Made by a program: the position numbers and the translations under genes. Below, piece after piece: positions 29,950-43,000 of a stretch of DNA of 64,000 bases. Source of the DNA: Apricaphanius iberus. Lineage: Eukaryota; Chordata; Actinopteri; Cyprinodontiformes; Aphaniidae. Within the stretch, counting starts at the first letter, position 1; the number at the start of each line of letters is the position of its first letter. The notes beneath the pieces were generated by a model that saw nothing but the letters and a program-made list of their open reading frames with translations, was not told the origin of the DNA and searched no databases. The DNA is taken from positions 1,240,001 to 1,304,000 of the forward strand of contig JAPXFQ010000256.1 of the NCBI GenBank assembly GCA_028564705.1, written 5' to 3'.

Positions 29950-31000
29950 CCTATTTGAATCAACGTGTACATTATTTGATAGGCTAGTGTATCGTTTCAA
30001 CCCCCGTCTATCTTAACACTCTCAATCAGACTCCTATACACAGTCTCTAAACCTTCCTTGCTGACCCCATATGAGTTCAACTTTTTAGGTAAAATCTACT
30101 CAGTGTTTTTTAGTAAAATTTAGGGCGGAGTCACAGAATCTTCCTAAATATTTAAACTCCTCTGCCTCCTCTACATGTTGGTCATTAATTACAACAGGTA
30201 TAAGGTAATGGCAGGATTATTTCTGTTTCATTATTACCATCTCTTTTGTCTTCCCGTCATTAATGAAGAGGGCACCGTCATGGCACCAGTTGATAAGCTC
30301 CTCAATACAGTTAAAATGTGCAGATTGGTTGACTGTGTTCCCTGCCTGCATTAAACCAATTACAACCATATCATCAGGATGCTTATACAAGTGACAGGTA
30401 GAGTTCATAATGTGTATTTCATTGATCTTCAAAGAAAACAGGACCGGACAAAAAAACGCAGCCTTGCGGCGCCCCAGTATTTAGGATTACAGTCTCAGAG
30501 GCAATGCTGGTGCACACCGCTCTTTGTGTTCGGTCTCACGGTCTGTAAGGAATTCCTTTTTCCATTGAACAAGAAAACTTTGTGTTGATATAACACCGTC
30601 TTTTAACTAAAATATGTTTCTGCACTCCTGAACTAATCAATAAATAAGAGTCTTGCGTAGTTTTTTGGCTACTGTACGTGTTTCCTAACCGTATTCATCA
30701 GTGTCAATGTTGTGTCACCAGTGCCCCGCTCCCTTTTATATGTGAAATTGGAGTGGGACAAAATGTTCATTCAGTGAGGATAAAAGATGGTCAACTATTA
30801 CCCTTTCCATACACCTGCAAATGATACCTATCAAAGCAACTGGTCTAAAATCTTTGAGCTCTATGGCTAAAGGTTTCTTAGGGACGTGAACTATATGTGT
30901 TATTTTCCATGACTTTGGTACGTGATGGTTGTTCAATAAAAGCTGAAACAGTTTTGTGAACACTGGAGTGAGCTCAAACCTACATGCCTTAACCACTCTG
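29950..31000 (-). mobile_element. LINE reverse transcriptase relic
   Basis: On the minus strand, 30996-30736 translates to FELTPVFTKLFQLLLNN ... SWKITHIVHVPKKP ... DFRPVALIGIICRCMERV, an N-terminal RT block of fish non-LTR elements. Further along, 30432-30217 gives HPDDMVVIGLM (the YADD-like site is degraded to HPDD) and LINWCHDGALFINDGKTKEMV. The stretch between is deleted or shifted. The element is 5'-truncated and inactive. Confidence 0.8.
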
Positions 31001-31019
31001 GCCTTAAGTCACTTAGATA

Positions 31020-31490
31020 CATTGTTCCAGTCTTTCTTCTGAGGAAGCCCTCTGCCTCAGGGGACGGTCATCAGCTATGGCTGCCTGGGTGCTCTCCAGA
31101 TAGTGCTTGGGTAAAGGTGGGGGTCCCGGCCTCCCCTCCTCTGGACGCCCTGGATCAGTGCCTTGGCTCCTGCTGTCGATCTGCTGCTGCTGGTGCAGAT
31201 GGCTCCCTTGATGGCGTTTCCTCATCTAACATGGCTCATCTGTACTCAGCCCAGTGTCCATTTTATTGCTAATTTTATCGTCTATTTTAATGTTGTGTCT
31301 GTTATGTCCACACATGGGGATAGTATTGGGGGAGGGGGTTAGAAATGCGAACATGTTTAAACTTGTGTATGTGTATATGGGGTGGAGGGGAGACATATGT
31401 GGGGTAATTTTTATTCTGTAAAGCACTGCATTTCTTTTTGTATGAAAAGTGCTGTATAAATAAAGTTTGATTGATTGATTTATTGATTGC

Positions 31491-31522
<32 letters not shown>
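31020..31522 (+). mobile_element. 3' tail of a LINE-type retrotransposon with (TTGA)n end
   Basis: It ends 'gtatgaaaagtgctgtataaataaagtttgattgattgat', a typical fish LINE 3' terminus with a short tandem TTGA tail (about 31468-31522). It runs opposite to the LINE relic on its left, so the two are separate insertions. Confidence 0.6.
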
Positions 31523-31523
<1 letters not shown>

Positions 31524-31524
31524 A

Positions 31525-31801
31525 TTCTCTTGAGAAAAAATATCAATACCAGAACTTTCAATAAGCAACCATCTGCATCCTATAAATTAAATAAAAGATT
31601 TAAAAAACAGGACTTGAATTGATTAAAGCAAATTATATTGCTCAAGTTATTGGCTTTTAATGTTGGTTATGTTGCCATTGTACCACTTTTTAAGTGACTC
31701 AGAAAAAAATGCTTGTATGTTCCTTCAAAAGTTGTGGTCACGGGTCTCTTAAATTTTAATTTTCTGGGTCCAAGACTGGAAAGTTTGGGAACCACTGGTC
31801 T
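31525..31801 (-). repeat. hAT-terminus dispersed repeat, copy 1
   Basis: It starts cttgagaaaaaatatcaata and ends gaaagtttgggaaccactgg. The reverse complement of that end (CAGTGGTTCCCAAACTTTC) is a hAT-type terminus. Copy 2 at 50925-51170 is parallel and alignable along most of its length. The left boundary is uncertain. Confidence 0.6.
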
Positions 31802-33219
31802 AGAAAAACCAGAAAGCCATGAATTAATAATCATAAGTTACTCCATCCTCTGATTAACTTGAGTCAGATTGTATGCTAAAAAATAATAATTTCTTACTGA
31901 GGGATTTCCCCCTCCATTTAATGGATGTATAAGGCATAAAGGTTAGTTTGAATGTAGAAAAATGTCAGATTACCACAACCTTGCTGAAAAAAAAAATGAA
32001 TCTTCAGAGTGGTGAAAGCCAACAGCTGATCAGATATAAAATGTTTGTTTCAAATTCAAAGACAGAATCCAATATTAGCAAAAATGTACAGTCTACAATC
32101 TCTCAACAGACCGTAGCTAATTTATTCTGCTGGCCAATGTCCATGTTTTAATCTGGGGATATACTGGTTGGACTGAGCTCACCAGCTGTGTTACCTGCTG
32201 TTATTTCGACTATTAGATTTGTTTTCTATGTGTTTTTCTCTCCATAGAAGGTACACCTAGTCTGGCATCATGCTCAGCTGTGATGGAGTGGGGCACCAAC
32301 AGGGATGATGCTCCCAGTAAATGAATGTTCTCTGTGACCTGTGACCAACTTTTTACACAGAAAATATTGCTACATACTTGCTCAAGGATTGCTTTGAAGT
32401 CAATAACACAACTCAGGCAACCGTCTACTGTACCACCTGTTTGTTTAGGAGGAGTGAATGCTGCAGTTCAATGACTCAAAGCAATCTTCTGGGTTTCCTT
32501 AGACAGAAAACTATTAAACTTAGATCAATGAATTAGTATAAAAAACTGAAGAATTAGTTGGAATGTATGTACAACTGAAGTGAACCTTTCTTTTAAAGTT
32601 CCTTGAATTTAATTTAATTGAAAATCTACCTCCTTAGCTGATATGGCTGAAGAGTTTATCCTAAATATGCTGGATTATTTTTCAAATAGCTATGAGACTA
32701 CAGGAACATATGGAGAAGTCGCATCCGGATTAGTACAACCTGTACGCTCAGCTAATTTAACTTCAAAACACATGTTATTTGAAAAATGTTCAACTATTTA
32801 AATTTTTTTTTTTTTTTTTTTGACTGATTGTATGATTGTTTTTTTATAAATAAAGTGCTAAAACTAGGTTACAGTGATATATATATATTAATTTTTTTTA
32901 TTATTTTTTATTTTTTATTTTTTATGTCCCTGTCTAGCAGTGTGACTCTCGGTCTGATGTCTGAGTACCAAAAAGCCCAACAGAAATACTTTCACAGGTG
33001 GAGCACTACAGCTATTTCAGTACATTGTTTTTTATATATCTTTTAGAATTTTTTTGTGTGACTTAAAGTATTTCTTGCCAAGAATAAAAATGAAAGAAGA
33101 TAGATATAAATTGTAGCCTAATGTTTGAAAACAGTTAGAAAAAATACCCTCTAAAGTGACAATCTTTGGAACACCCTTGAAAATTAATTTCATATGGGAG
33201 TTTTATTTTTGTGGTAGTG
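31802..33219. other. Intergenic upstream of exoc1, nothing recognised
   Basis: A/T-rich with homopolymer T runs around 32804-32820 and 32888-32930. No exon-like frame. Confidence 0.5.
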
Positions 33220-33330
33220 TCAGTGGGGCTGGCTGTAAGTCACATGACAGCTCCGGCTGGCAACCAGGAAGTGAGAGGGCGGTGCTTCCAAGGGGCTGGT
33301 GGGCTGATAAAAAATAAGGTAAACACTGCG
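33220..33330 (+). promoter_or_regulatory. Candidate exoc1 promoter / 5' untranslated exon
   Basis: A locally G/C-richer block (ggctggcaaccaggaagtgagagggcggtg) stands out from A/T-rich flanks about 0.75 kb before the exoc1 start codon. It includes an ETS-like aggaagtg and ends with a possible splice donor (ataag/gtaaac at 33318-33319). A matching acceptor (tctgtatgacag) precedes the start-codon exon at 34044. Confidence 0.4.
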
Positions 33331-34051
33331 TTTGGTTTATTTACTTTTTTTTAAAGTGAGAAATATGTGGATTTGTTCGACAAAATTGACGGAGCTCTAG
33401 ATATTCTTGCCAGTTAAATTGGCGCGGTCGGCTAAGTATCTGTAAACTGCGAAGCTAATGCTAACCGCTGTTAGCCAAGTGAAGCTAGGAGAAACATTAG
33501 CAAAAGACAGCTCCAGCTGTGTTGTTGAGGTCATGTACAAAAAACGGAATCTTACATGTTTTAAATCCTCCATTATTTTGGCTTTGCGGTTATTTATTTC
33601 CACTTACTGTGCTGTCTTCTTTAGTCTTTACCTGATACACCGTAATACAGAAGGTAGCGGAAATGTACCAGATTGATAATATTTAGAGTTTTTTCTGTAT
33701 CCGTGAAAAGTACAAGGATCCAATACAGCAGATGCAGGGTAGTTACTTTAACACCCATTTCACGATGTATTACTTTTTAACAAAGCAGAAATGTTGGTCC
33801 TGTATTACAAAGTCACTATTATTATGATAATTAATTAATGATTATAAAGAAAGGACCCTAGTGTTTGACCTACCGACCAGTTTTCTAAATAGGATCTCAT
33901 GCTGATTGACTTATTGGTAATTATTTCGAATAATGACATTAATGGGGCGGGCTAGCTAGCTGTGTGTGTTGTGCATAACACTCAGGGGCTTGTATTGATG
34001 GACTCACAGTGGTTCCTAGTGAGCTGTTTGTTCTGTATGACAGCATCCACC

Positions 34052-37000
34052 ATGACAGCCATCAAGCACGCTCTCCAGAGAGACATCTTCACGCCCAACG
34101 ATGAGCGTCTCCTCGGGATCGTAAACGTCTGCAAGGCAGGAAAGAAAAAGAAAAACTGCTTCCTGTGTGCCACAGGTAGGAGTACTTTCTTTGAATAATG
34201 AATTAATATAAGAGAAATGACTTCTAATAAATAAAGTGTGTTCTTCCAGTTACCACAGAGAGGCCTGTACAAGTTAAAGTGGTTAAAGTGAAAAAATCTG
34301 ACAAAGGAGACTTTTACAAGAGGCAGCAGACGTGGGAACTCCGAGACCTTACTGTGGTGGATGCTAAGGATGCAAGCAAGGTCCGGCTCAGCTCCCATTT
34401 AGTGCTTAAATGTCCTGATCATGGTATCGGAAATAATCTACTTTGTTTTACGATTTAGGAAAATCCTGAATTTGATCTGCATTTTGAGAAGGTCTACAAG
34501 TGGTTGGCTAGCAGTACAGCAGAAAAGAATGCCTTCATTTCCTGTATTTGGAAGCTGAACCAGCGTTATCTGAGGAAAAAGCCGGAGTTTGTCAATGTCA
34601 GTCCTCAGCTTCTTGAAGGTTTGCAAACCACTCTGTTATCGGCCGTCGCTGGAACCACAGAGCCTTTTTTACGGTTTAAATATTTTTTCTTTTACAGTCG
34701 TGTCTTTGTCCCAAGACTGTTGATTTGAATTAAAATTCACTTTACTGTTTCAGTTTTAAAGAAAGGGGGGAATATTTCTGGATTATGGTTGAGTTTCTTT
34801 ATTTGTAGTATGCTTAACAAATCTTCTTTGTGTCTCAATTTGCTTTTTTTTTTCTTTTTTTTTCTTTATTCTTACTTCTTTTCTCTTTAACTTCTCTGGC
34901 CAGAACTTCCTAAAGCGGAAGGTTGGTAGGACAAAATTTCCCCTTCCTCATTCCTTTCCACTGTATTTTTATAACGTCAAACCATCATCCTCATCAGAGA
35001 CCCCTCATCATCTTATAGCTCCAGTAATTTGGGATATATAACTATACGTGGATGCTTTATTTATTTTTATTCATGCGGTTTGTAAAATAAATCTGATGTA
35101 GAGTAACTTCATTCTTTTGATTACTTTCAGCTATTCTACCATTTCACCTCAATTATTAGAATTTTTAGTGGTATATGGTCATTCATGCATTATATGTTTA
35201 GTTTATTCTGACATAATAGTTTAGTTTTTAAAAACATTCGAAAAGATTCACTTTCATTCAGACTTTTAAGCTAAGCTTTTCCTTCTTTTGTCCTCTTACA
35301 GTCACAAACTCTTTTGCATTTCATTGGGAATTTAATGATAAATTAATAAAAACGAAATATTTGTCCTATTTTTCTTTCAAGTTTGGTCACGGATTGTTAG
35401 CCGGATTTATGCTTAGACTTTTTACGTCTCTTCTACCTATGTAGTGTATTATTTTCCTCTTTATGTTGCTCTGTTGCATAAAATCCCAATAGAATATAGT
35501 AAAGTTTGTGGGTGTGAAGTGACAAAATGTGGGAAAAGTTTAAAAGACATGACTATATTTTCAAGGCCCAGTGCAGCTTTTTTCTCGCCACTAGCAAAGA
35601 TTGCTTTCCATTTTACCGTCCATATTACTCCTACATTTTCATCACTGGTAGTAAAAATGTTAAACCAAACGATAGTTTAAAGGAACTTAGAATAAATGAC
35701 CTTGTTGTTGTGCTGTATATCAAGGGCTTGGAACCAGAGGGGGGTAAGTGGCACTTTGGGCTAACATGAGTTCTATATATCAAATTAAAGGTCTTGATGA
35801 GCTCTATCTAGTTGTGCCAAATACGCATGACACATAAACCTGTATTGAATAAAAGCAACAAAACAACAAGGACCTAACATAAAAGATTGAGCATTGCTTG
35901 GAGCCAGAGGGGCATATGTCCACTTACGCCCTTCTGGCTCTAAAAACACACATGTATTGCCTACACATTGTTTGGAGCCAGAAGGTCACAAGTCCACTTA
36001 CGCCCTTCTGAACAACATAAGAGCCTGCAGTATTTTTCAGAGCCAGAAGGGCGTACTCAGCAGTCTATCGGCAGATACGCCCTGTTTCTCTTTAGAAAAA
36101 TAGGAAATGTTTGCTGCCGCAAAGGCGTATATTATGTTTTTGCCATGTTTTTAAGATTTTACAAGGTTTTACAATATGTTCATTGTGTTAATATGCCATA
36201 ATATTGTCACTTAACTACTTACTCTGTGAGTATGCAGGCCTACTTATAGGCCTGCATACTCATATAAGTATGCAGGCCTATGTGGTTGTAATGTTGTGGT
36301 TGAAGGTTAATAGATACAGTTGATTGAACTGTGGTCAAAATTTCAGTTTTGTCTCTCCTGTAAAGTTTACCAAATGCCACTTACGTCCCTCTGGTTCCAA
36401 GCACTTGATATATTTATTTTAAATGCCATACTTGTTCCCATGGATTTCGTGTCCTTTTTTATTTTTATTATTTATTTTTTTTCATGACCGCTTCAGAGTC
36501 CGTGCCAAGCGATGAGAGTCAGAGCGTCGCGGGAGGCGATGAAGACGCCCTGGAAGAGTACCAGGAGCTCAGCGCGCGCGAGGAGCAGGACATCGAGAGC
36601 ATGATGGAGATGTGCGAGTATGCCGTCTCCAACGCAGAAGCTTTCGCAGAGAAGCTCTTCAAGGAGCTGCAGGTTTTAGATGGGGTGAGCTCTGGTACTT
36701 TTTGTTGGAGTCTGGGACATAAAACGAGTCTTGATACGGCAATCCAGAATATTGTAACTCTGTGTATTATTATATTTGCTTCAAGGCCAACATTCAGTCC
36801 ATCATGGCGTCAGAGAAGCAGGTCAACATCCTGATGCAGCTCTTGGATGATGCTCTGTCGGAGGTGGACACCATCGAGGGAAAGCTGAGCAGCTACGAGG
36901 AGATGCTTCAGAGCGTCAAAGATCAGATGGACCAGATCTCTCAGAGCAACCGCCTCATTCAGATCAGCAACACCAACAATAGCAAGCTGCTGGACGAGAT

Positions 37001-40000
37001 CCAGTTCCTAGTGGTGAGTCACTTTAACACACTCACCACTTGGGCTTTTAAAAAGTAATGGTCTGAATCTGGTTTGACATTCAATATTTCAAAACAAAGG
37101 TTTATGTCCCAATCTGATTCTTTCTGATTGTCCATCTGTAGAACTACATGGACTTGTCAAAAGGACACATCAGGGCCTTGCAGGAGGGGGACCTGACCTC
37201 TCCTAGAGGTATAGAGGCGTGCATCAGTGCATCTGAGGCTCTGCTGCAGTGCATGAATGTCGCTCTACGGCCAGGTCGGTTTCTTCGCTAGGCAAACAAA
37301 ATAACCAAATCATCTAGTAGTTTGCCTTACATCTAATCAGTTGGAACTGTTATTTTCTTCCTTTAGGTCATGAACAGCTGGCAGCTGTTAACCAGCAGCA
37401 GAAACTGTTCGCCGAGCTCAGGGACACTTTTGCCCGTCGCCTCACCAATCACCTCAATAATGTGTTCGTACACCAGGTAACGGCCTCCGTCTTGTTTAAA
37501 CGTTGCAATCGGTTCAGTGTAAGGTGACCTGACTACTCGGAAAGATTTATTTAGGTTAGGTTTTTATTTGTGATATTTGTGTGAAATCTAGTCCGACAAA
37601 GAAAGCAAAGCAACTCGACCATAACCCTGCAGCTGGTCAGCTGATGTTTGACATAGAAATGATACTGCCCCTTTGAAGTGTTGCGTCACATTACAACCAC
37701 AAGAAGAAAAATTATTCGTGTTTTTTGAAACTTTTCTTGCAAATGAAAATCTGAAACGTGTGGCGTACCTGTGTTTTCAGGATACTTTCATCTACCACCC
37801 TCAAATACAAAAAACCCAGTGTTACCCGTTTCCTACAGAACTCAGCTGGTTAATAAGCATTCTGTGTAAAACATTCCATTTCTGTACGAGTTTTTAGGTG
37901 TTCTTTGAACAAACACAATGAAGAAACACAGTAGAATACAATAATTAAAGTTAAGATGCTTATAAAGGGATTTCATTATAAAAAAGCATGCGAAATTTTG
38001 AAAATCATTACAGAAAGAAACAGTCTGGGTGAGCTGCAAAGATCCACAACTCAGGAGGCAAAACAACATGAAAACACACGCACATTCACACACTAATGAT
38101 GGCAAGCCACGTTGAAACCACATCTGAAGTTGGGCACACCGACAGAGGCGAGGCTGCTGGACACTGGCACCCCCGAGGCTTCTGACCACCACCAGTAGGC
38201 AATGAGTAAAGTGTCTTGCTCAAGGACACAACAATTGAGACAGTCAACGCTGGGGCTCGAACTGGCAACCCTCCAATTATTGAACATATTGAGAAACATT
38301 CTATCATTTCCTTCTGCTTTGCGCATCACATCACACAAAAAACAATGAGGCTTTTGGTCGGAGAGAGAATTTTTGTTTTTTTTGTTTGTCCAAATGTAAT
38401 GAATAATTTTGAAAATCACTGCACATAAGAAGTGATGTGAACAGAAAGTAACTTTATATCTGTGTGTTTACTTCCTTTTCGATGTATTTAAACTAGGGGT
38501 GGGACATTAACGCGTTAATTACGATTAATTAATTACATAAGAATTACTGCGTAAAAAAATTAACTCATTTAATCGCAGTTTTCATTCCAATCAATGCAGA
38601 ACATTTGTCTGTGCATGAGTTCCTGGGACGCGGATTACAACAACGCACAAGTGAGGCTAGGGCTGGGCGATATGAGCTTAAATTAATCTCACAGTATAAT
38701 GAGAATTTCACCAATGAGTATCAAGTCCCACCCCTAATTTAAACGTGACAGCAAACAGAACTATGAATAAAACCATGGGAAGACGAATCCATATTTGTGG
38801 TTTCTCCACATCTACCTTGTGTGTTTCAGCTTTGAAAGTATGGGCCATAATTTCCCCCTCCACTCCTGCTCTTTTCCAGGCTCTCTTTCACCGCTCACGA
38901 ACGTCGTGTTTAGCGAGCACGCTCTTCCTGAGCTCCCTGCGTTGTTTCCAGCTTGTTCTTGACTCTGTGTCTTGCTGACTTTGAACCATCCCACTCTGCT
39001 CTCTGTCTCTGTGTCAGTTCAACCACTTCAGTTACTTCAAAATGACCATCCCTCAGTATTATAGGTCTTCCTGTCTGTCACTTCCAGTGAGTACCCTCAC
39101 AGCAACCTCACTAACCGCCCCCCCCCCCCTTCACTTGCCCTCATTTGCTAATGTTTGGCCTCTCACTATTCACCCCTAATTTACATGCCATCAGATTTTC
39201 AGGCTTTTCCCTCCACACAGCATTAGTTGCTGCATGGGGTGTATTTCTAACTACTTATCTCTCATTCTGAGCTTGACGCTATAGAGACTCTGTCCATTTT
39301 CCTCCACCTCTACCAACTGACTTGGCCGAGGGCTTCTCGTGTTTGGGTGCTCACATTAGCTGACTTGCAATGAACTCATATCATAAAATGCTGTGCCTGT
39401 TTTATGCTGTGTGCATGTTCTGCAGTGAAAAACAAACAAACATGCTAACAGACAGAAGAAGAGATGAGGTCATAAGAGTTAAACGCCTTAAAAGAAATTA
39501 TTGGTTCAAAAATTTGAGATTAAAAGCAATCGGTGTTATGAGGCTGAAATGGGTCTCGAAAGCAGGATTTCCTCTCTAACGAGGTGTTGTTGTTTGTTTC
39601 CTCGAATCCTCTCCTCAGGGTCACGATCAAAGCTCCACGTTGTCACAGAACACGGCAGAGCTGAGCCTGCCCAAACACAGCCCCCTCCACAGGGACCTGT
39701 TGCGCTACGCCAAGCTGATGGAGTGGCTGAAGAACACCCAGCGGGAGAAGTATGAAGGCCTATCCAGGGTCAGTGCATCTAGAGATATGTGAAGACACCG
39801 TTTGAAATGTGAAATGGGTATGGGTATCGCCTATTAATCGGGATAGTTTAAGATGATGTTGAAAAAGTAGAAGTTTAGTGCAGAAAAATACTTCCACCAC
39901 TGAGTTTTAGGTGGAAGACTGGTGACAGGATTGAAAGCGCTACTTTTAATCCACCATATAGATGTATGTGTTAATGCTAGCTGAATCCTTGGCTCGTCTG

Positions 40001-43000
40001 ACCAGCATCTTGTGGTTGATGACCATTCTCACTTGTTCAGCTGGTATCCTCAGTCTACTTGAAGTTTTCACTTTGGATCCGAAACCTTTAAAGACTACAG
40101 ATTATATTAGATTTTTGTATTCTTTAGGGTACAGGTTGGGCTGCTTTTGACCTATTTAACTATAATAAATGTAAAAAATTAATGGCACAAGAGGCCTGCT
40201 GCCGAAGTCATTCATTATTACCTACGGCTGCATGATGTAGAAAAAGAGCATATCGATAAAGGGAATAGTCATGTTGATTGATATCGATAATTATCCATAA
40301 CTATCACAAAATGTAGAAAAGGTATTTTAAGCGCCTCCCTCGTCATTGCATTAAATCAAGTCATTTTTCAAACTTAAAAAAAAAATCATAACTAAGTTTT
40401 TAAGACAGAAACAAAGTAACATCAGTCAATACAAAGAAAAGTCATGTTATTAGGCATTATGTTAACAATTTTTTAAAAATTCTGTTGAAGGCTTATCATA
40501 ACGCTTTTTAATCTTTTAAAAATTTTGTGACACTTTATTGACAAACTAAACCAAAGGTTTAGCCAGTAATATTATAAAGCTTATTCAAATTCAGTTCAGA
40601 CGTCACTCTGTATTTTTATAATATGAAGTTGTTGTTTTTTTCAGTTTTTGTGTAAATAATGTCAAATTGTAATATTATGCTCTCTCGGAGCCAATACATT
40701 TTTGAGAGGCTGCTGTTTGCTAAGTTGTCATAAACCGCTTCCCCAGAAACCCTTTCACTGTTACAAAGCTGGTTGTTTCTCGACATCTGCTCACTTCCCT
40801 CTGAGTTACAACCAACCAGCATGAATTACCCACTGCTCCCGCCCAGGATCTACTGGTCTATTTCAGAGTAAATACCCCCAGACTGGTCTCTGGTTGTTTC
40901 TGAGATGAACCTGTTGGGCTGGCCTGGTGTAGTGGGGACATACTGTGATGGTCCGATAAAATTACCCTGAAGTTCTGATAGTGGACGTGTGCCTATATTT
41001 ATCATACAGTAGACATTTACCAGTATACTGTAATACAATAATAAAACTGTTGTATTGTGTAAACTTCTTTCTCACATGGAGAAATGTCCCTACTCTTTAT
41101 TTCCAGACTTATGTCGATTACATGAACCGACTGTACGAGAGAGAAATCAAAGACTTCTTTGAAGTTGCAAAAATAAAGATGGCTGGCACATCCAAAGAAG
41201 CAAAGGGCAAGTTTGGTAAGTGCTTTTATTTCCCAGTGCTGTTGAAAAGGTGACATGAAGCATGCTTCGGTTCGGCCGTGAATGAAACTGTGTGTGAGTG
41301 GAAGTCTCTTCTTATCTTTTAGTCTCTAACAAAAAAAAAAAGAGTGTGATACGGATGTGGAAGGAAATGAACATTGCCTGACTCTTAGAGTTTTTTCTGC
41401 ACAAGTTCTGTTTCTCGAAGTATATTTCACCAACTCACACATGCTGTGTCAGGAGCTAAAGTCTTGCTTTGTGTTTTATCTTTTAATAATGTCTTCTTTT
41501 CCTTTTGCACAGGCTCTTTTCATGCTCTGCTCTGAATATTTAATATCTGCATAGGACCCTCGGTTGAGCTTTGATTTTGGCAGACATGTACATCTCTGCT
41601 TTCTGTGCTCTGTATTAGCTTTTGCCTGTGAAAACAAAAAAAGCAAGAATTTGTTTTCAAAAGGTTTGTCTGAACTAAAACCAAAGGCACTGCATTGTTT
41701 TCATGAGCGTTACCATAAACTGGTGCCCCTAACACTTGGCCTCCCTTGTCCGATGCTGCATGTTTTAAGCCTAACCTATGTCTGTCTTTGATGCCTGCCT
41801 CTCTAACTGGCTGCAGCCACGCTTCCTCGGAAAGAGAGTGCGCTCAAACAGGAAACAGAAAGTAAGTATGATATTTGGATTCAGCTGTCTGTTACAATGT
41901 GTGCTTTTAATCCCTGCATCTAAAAACAACACTCAAATCCTCTCCACGTAAAATAGTCCTTCACCTCACTGTGTAACTGCTTGGTTTGTCTCAGTGCTGT
42001 TTAATCCTTCAAAATCTGTAATTCTGTGGTTAATGCAGAAAAAACGATGCTTTAAAAAAAAAAATTGCAACCTGAGTTGTATTTTATTTTTTTATTTTGT
42101 TTTGCATGTAGAACTCAAGTTTTAGAGTTTTTCTTACTAAACAACTTACACTGTATCATGTCGATCATGGTTAATCAGGCCTGCATGGAAGCTCTGGAAA
42201 GCTTACAGGCTCCACTTCAAGTCTGAACAAGCTGACTGTACAGGGTTCCAACAGCCGGCGATCTCAGTCTTCTTCCCTGCTGGACATGGGCAACATGTCT
42301 GCCTCCGACCTGGATGTGGTTGACCGGACCAAGTTTGATAAGGTGATGTTTAATTTTTGGTCTACAACAGTCTATGAATAAATGTGAAATGTTATCCTTT
42401 GATGCAAATTTATCTTGGCTGCTCAGATCATCAAACACATAAATAGTTTAAATTATAACTGCTTAGCTATTAGGGGTATCACGATTTTTATTTTATTTAT
42501 TTTTTTTCTGTACAGAGCCCTATGTTATTTTTAGACTAGTTTACGATCATTGGATTTATTCATTCAATTTTGTACAGTAAATCTTATTTCAAAAGACAGA
42601 AGTGATGCAATTTGTATTATTCCTGTATCACATTAGGCATTAATGGTCAAATTGAAATAATTTATTTACAATATAAGTGTAACAGTAGTGTTTAAATAAC
42701 CGAAATGATTAGTAACGTAGGGTGGCTGGCATCTAGTGACTCTTTATAGTTACTGCAGAACGACTGACACAAAGCCTCAGATAGCTCATAGGTCCGAGCA
42801 AAATGCAGCTAACAGCGGTCTTCTTGTTTACCATAAAAATGTGGACTCAACAGTGATTTGAGACGAGAAGGAGCGGCTTTAGCTCTGCTCCCGCTGCTTC
42901 GTCTATCCTAGCTATGGTTCAGCTGTAGCTTAGCCAATAGCTACTTGCTAGTGTCAGCTAAAATGCTCTGTAGACGTGTGCTCTGATCACGGGGAATATG

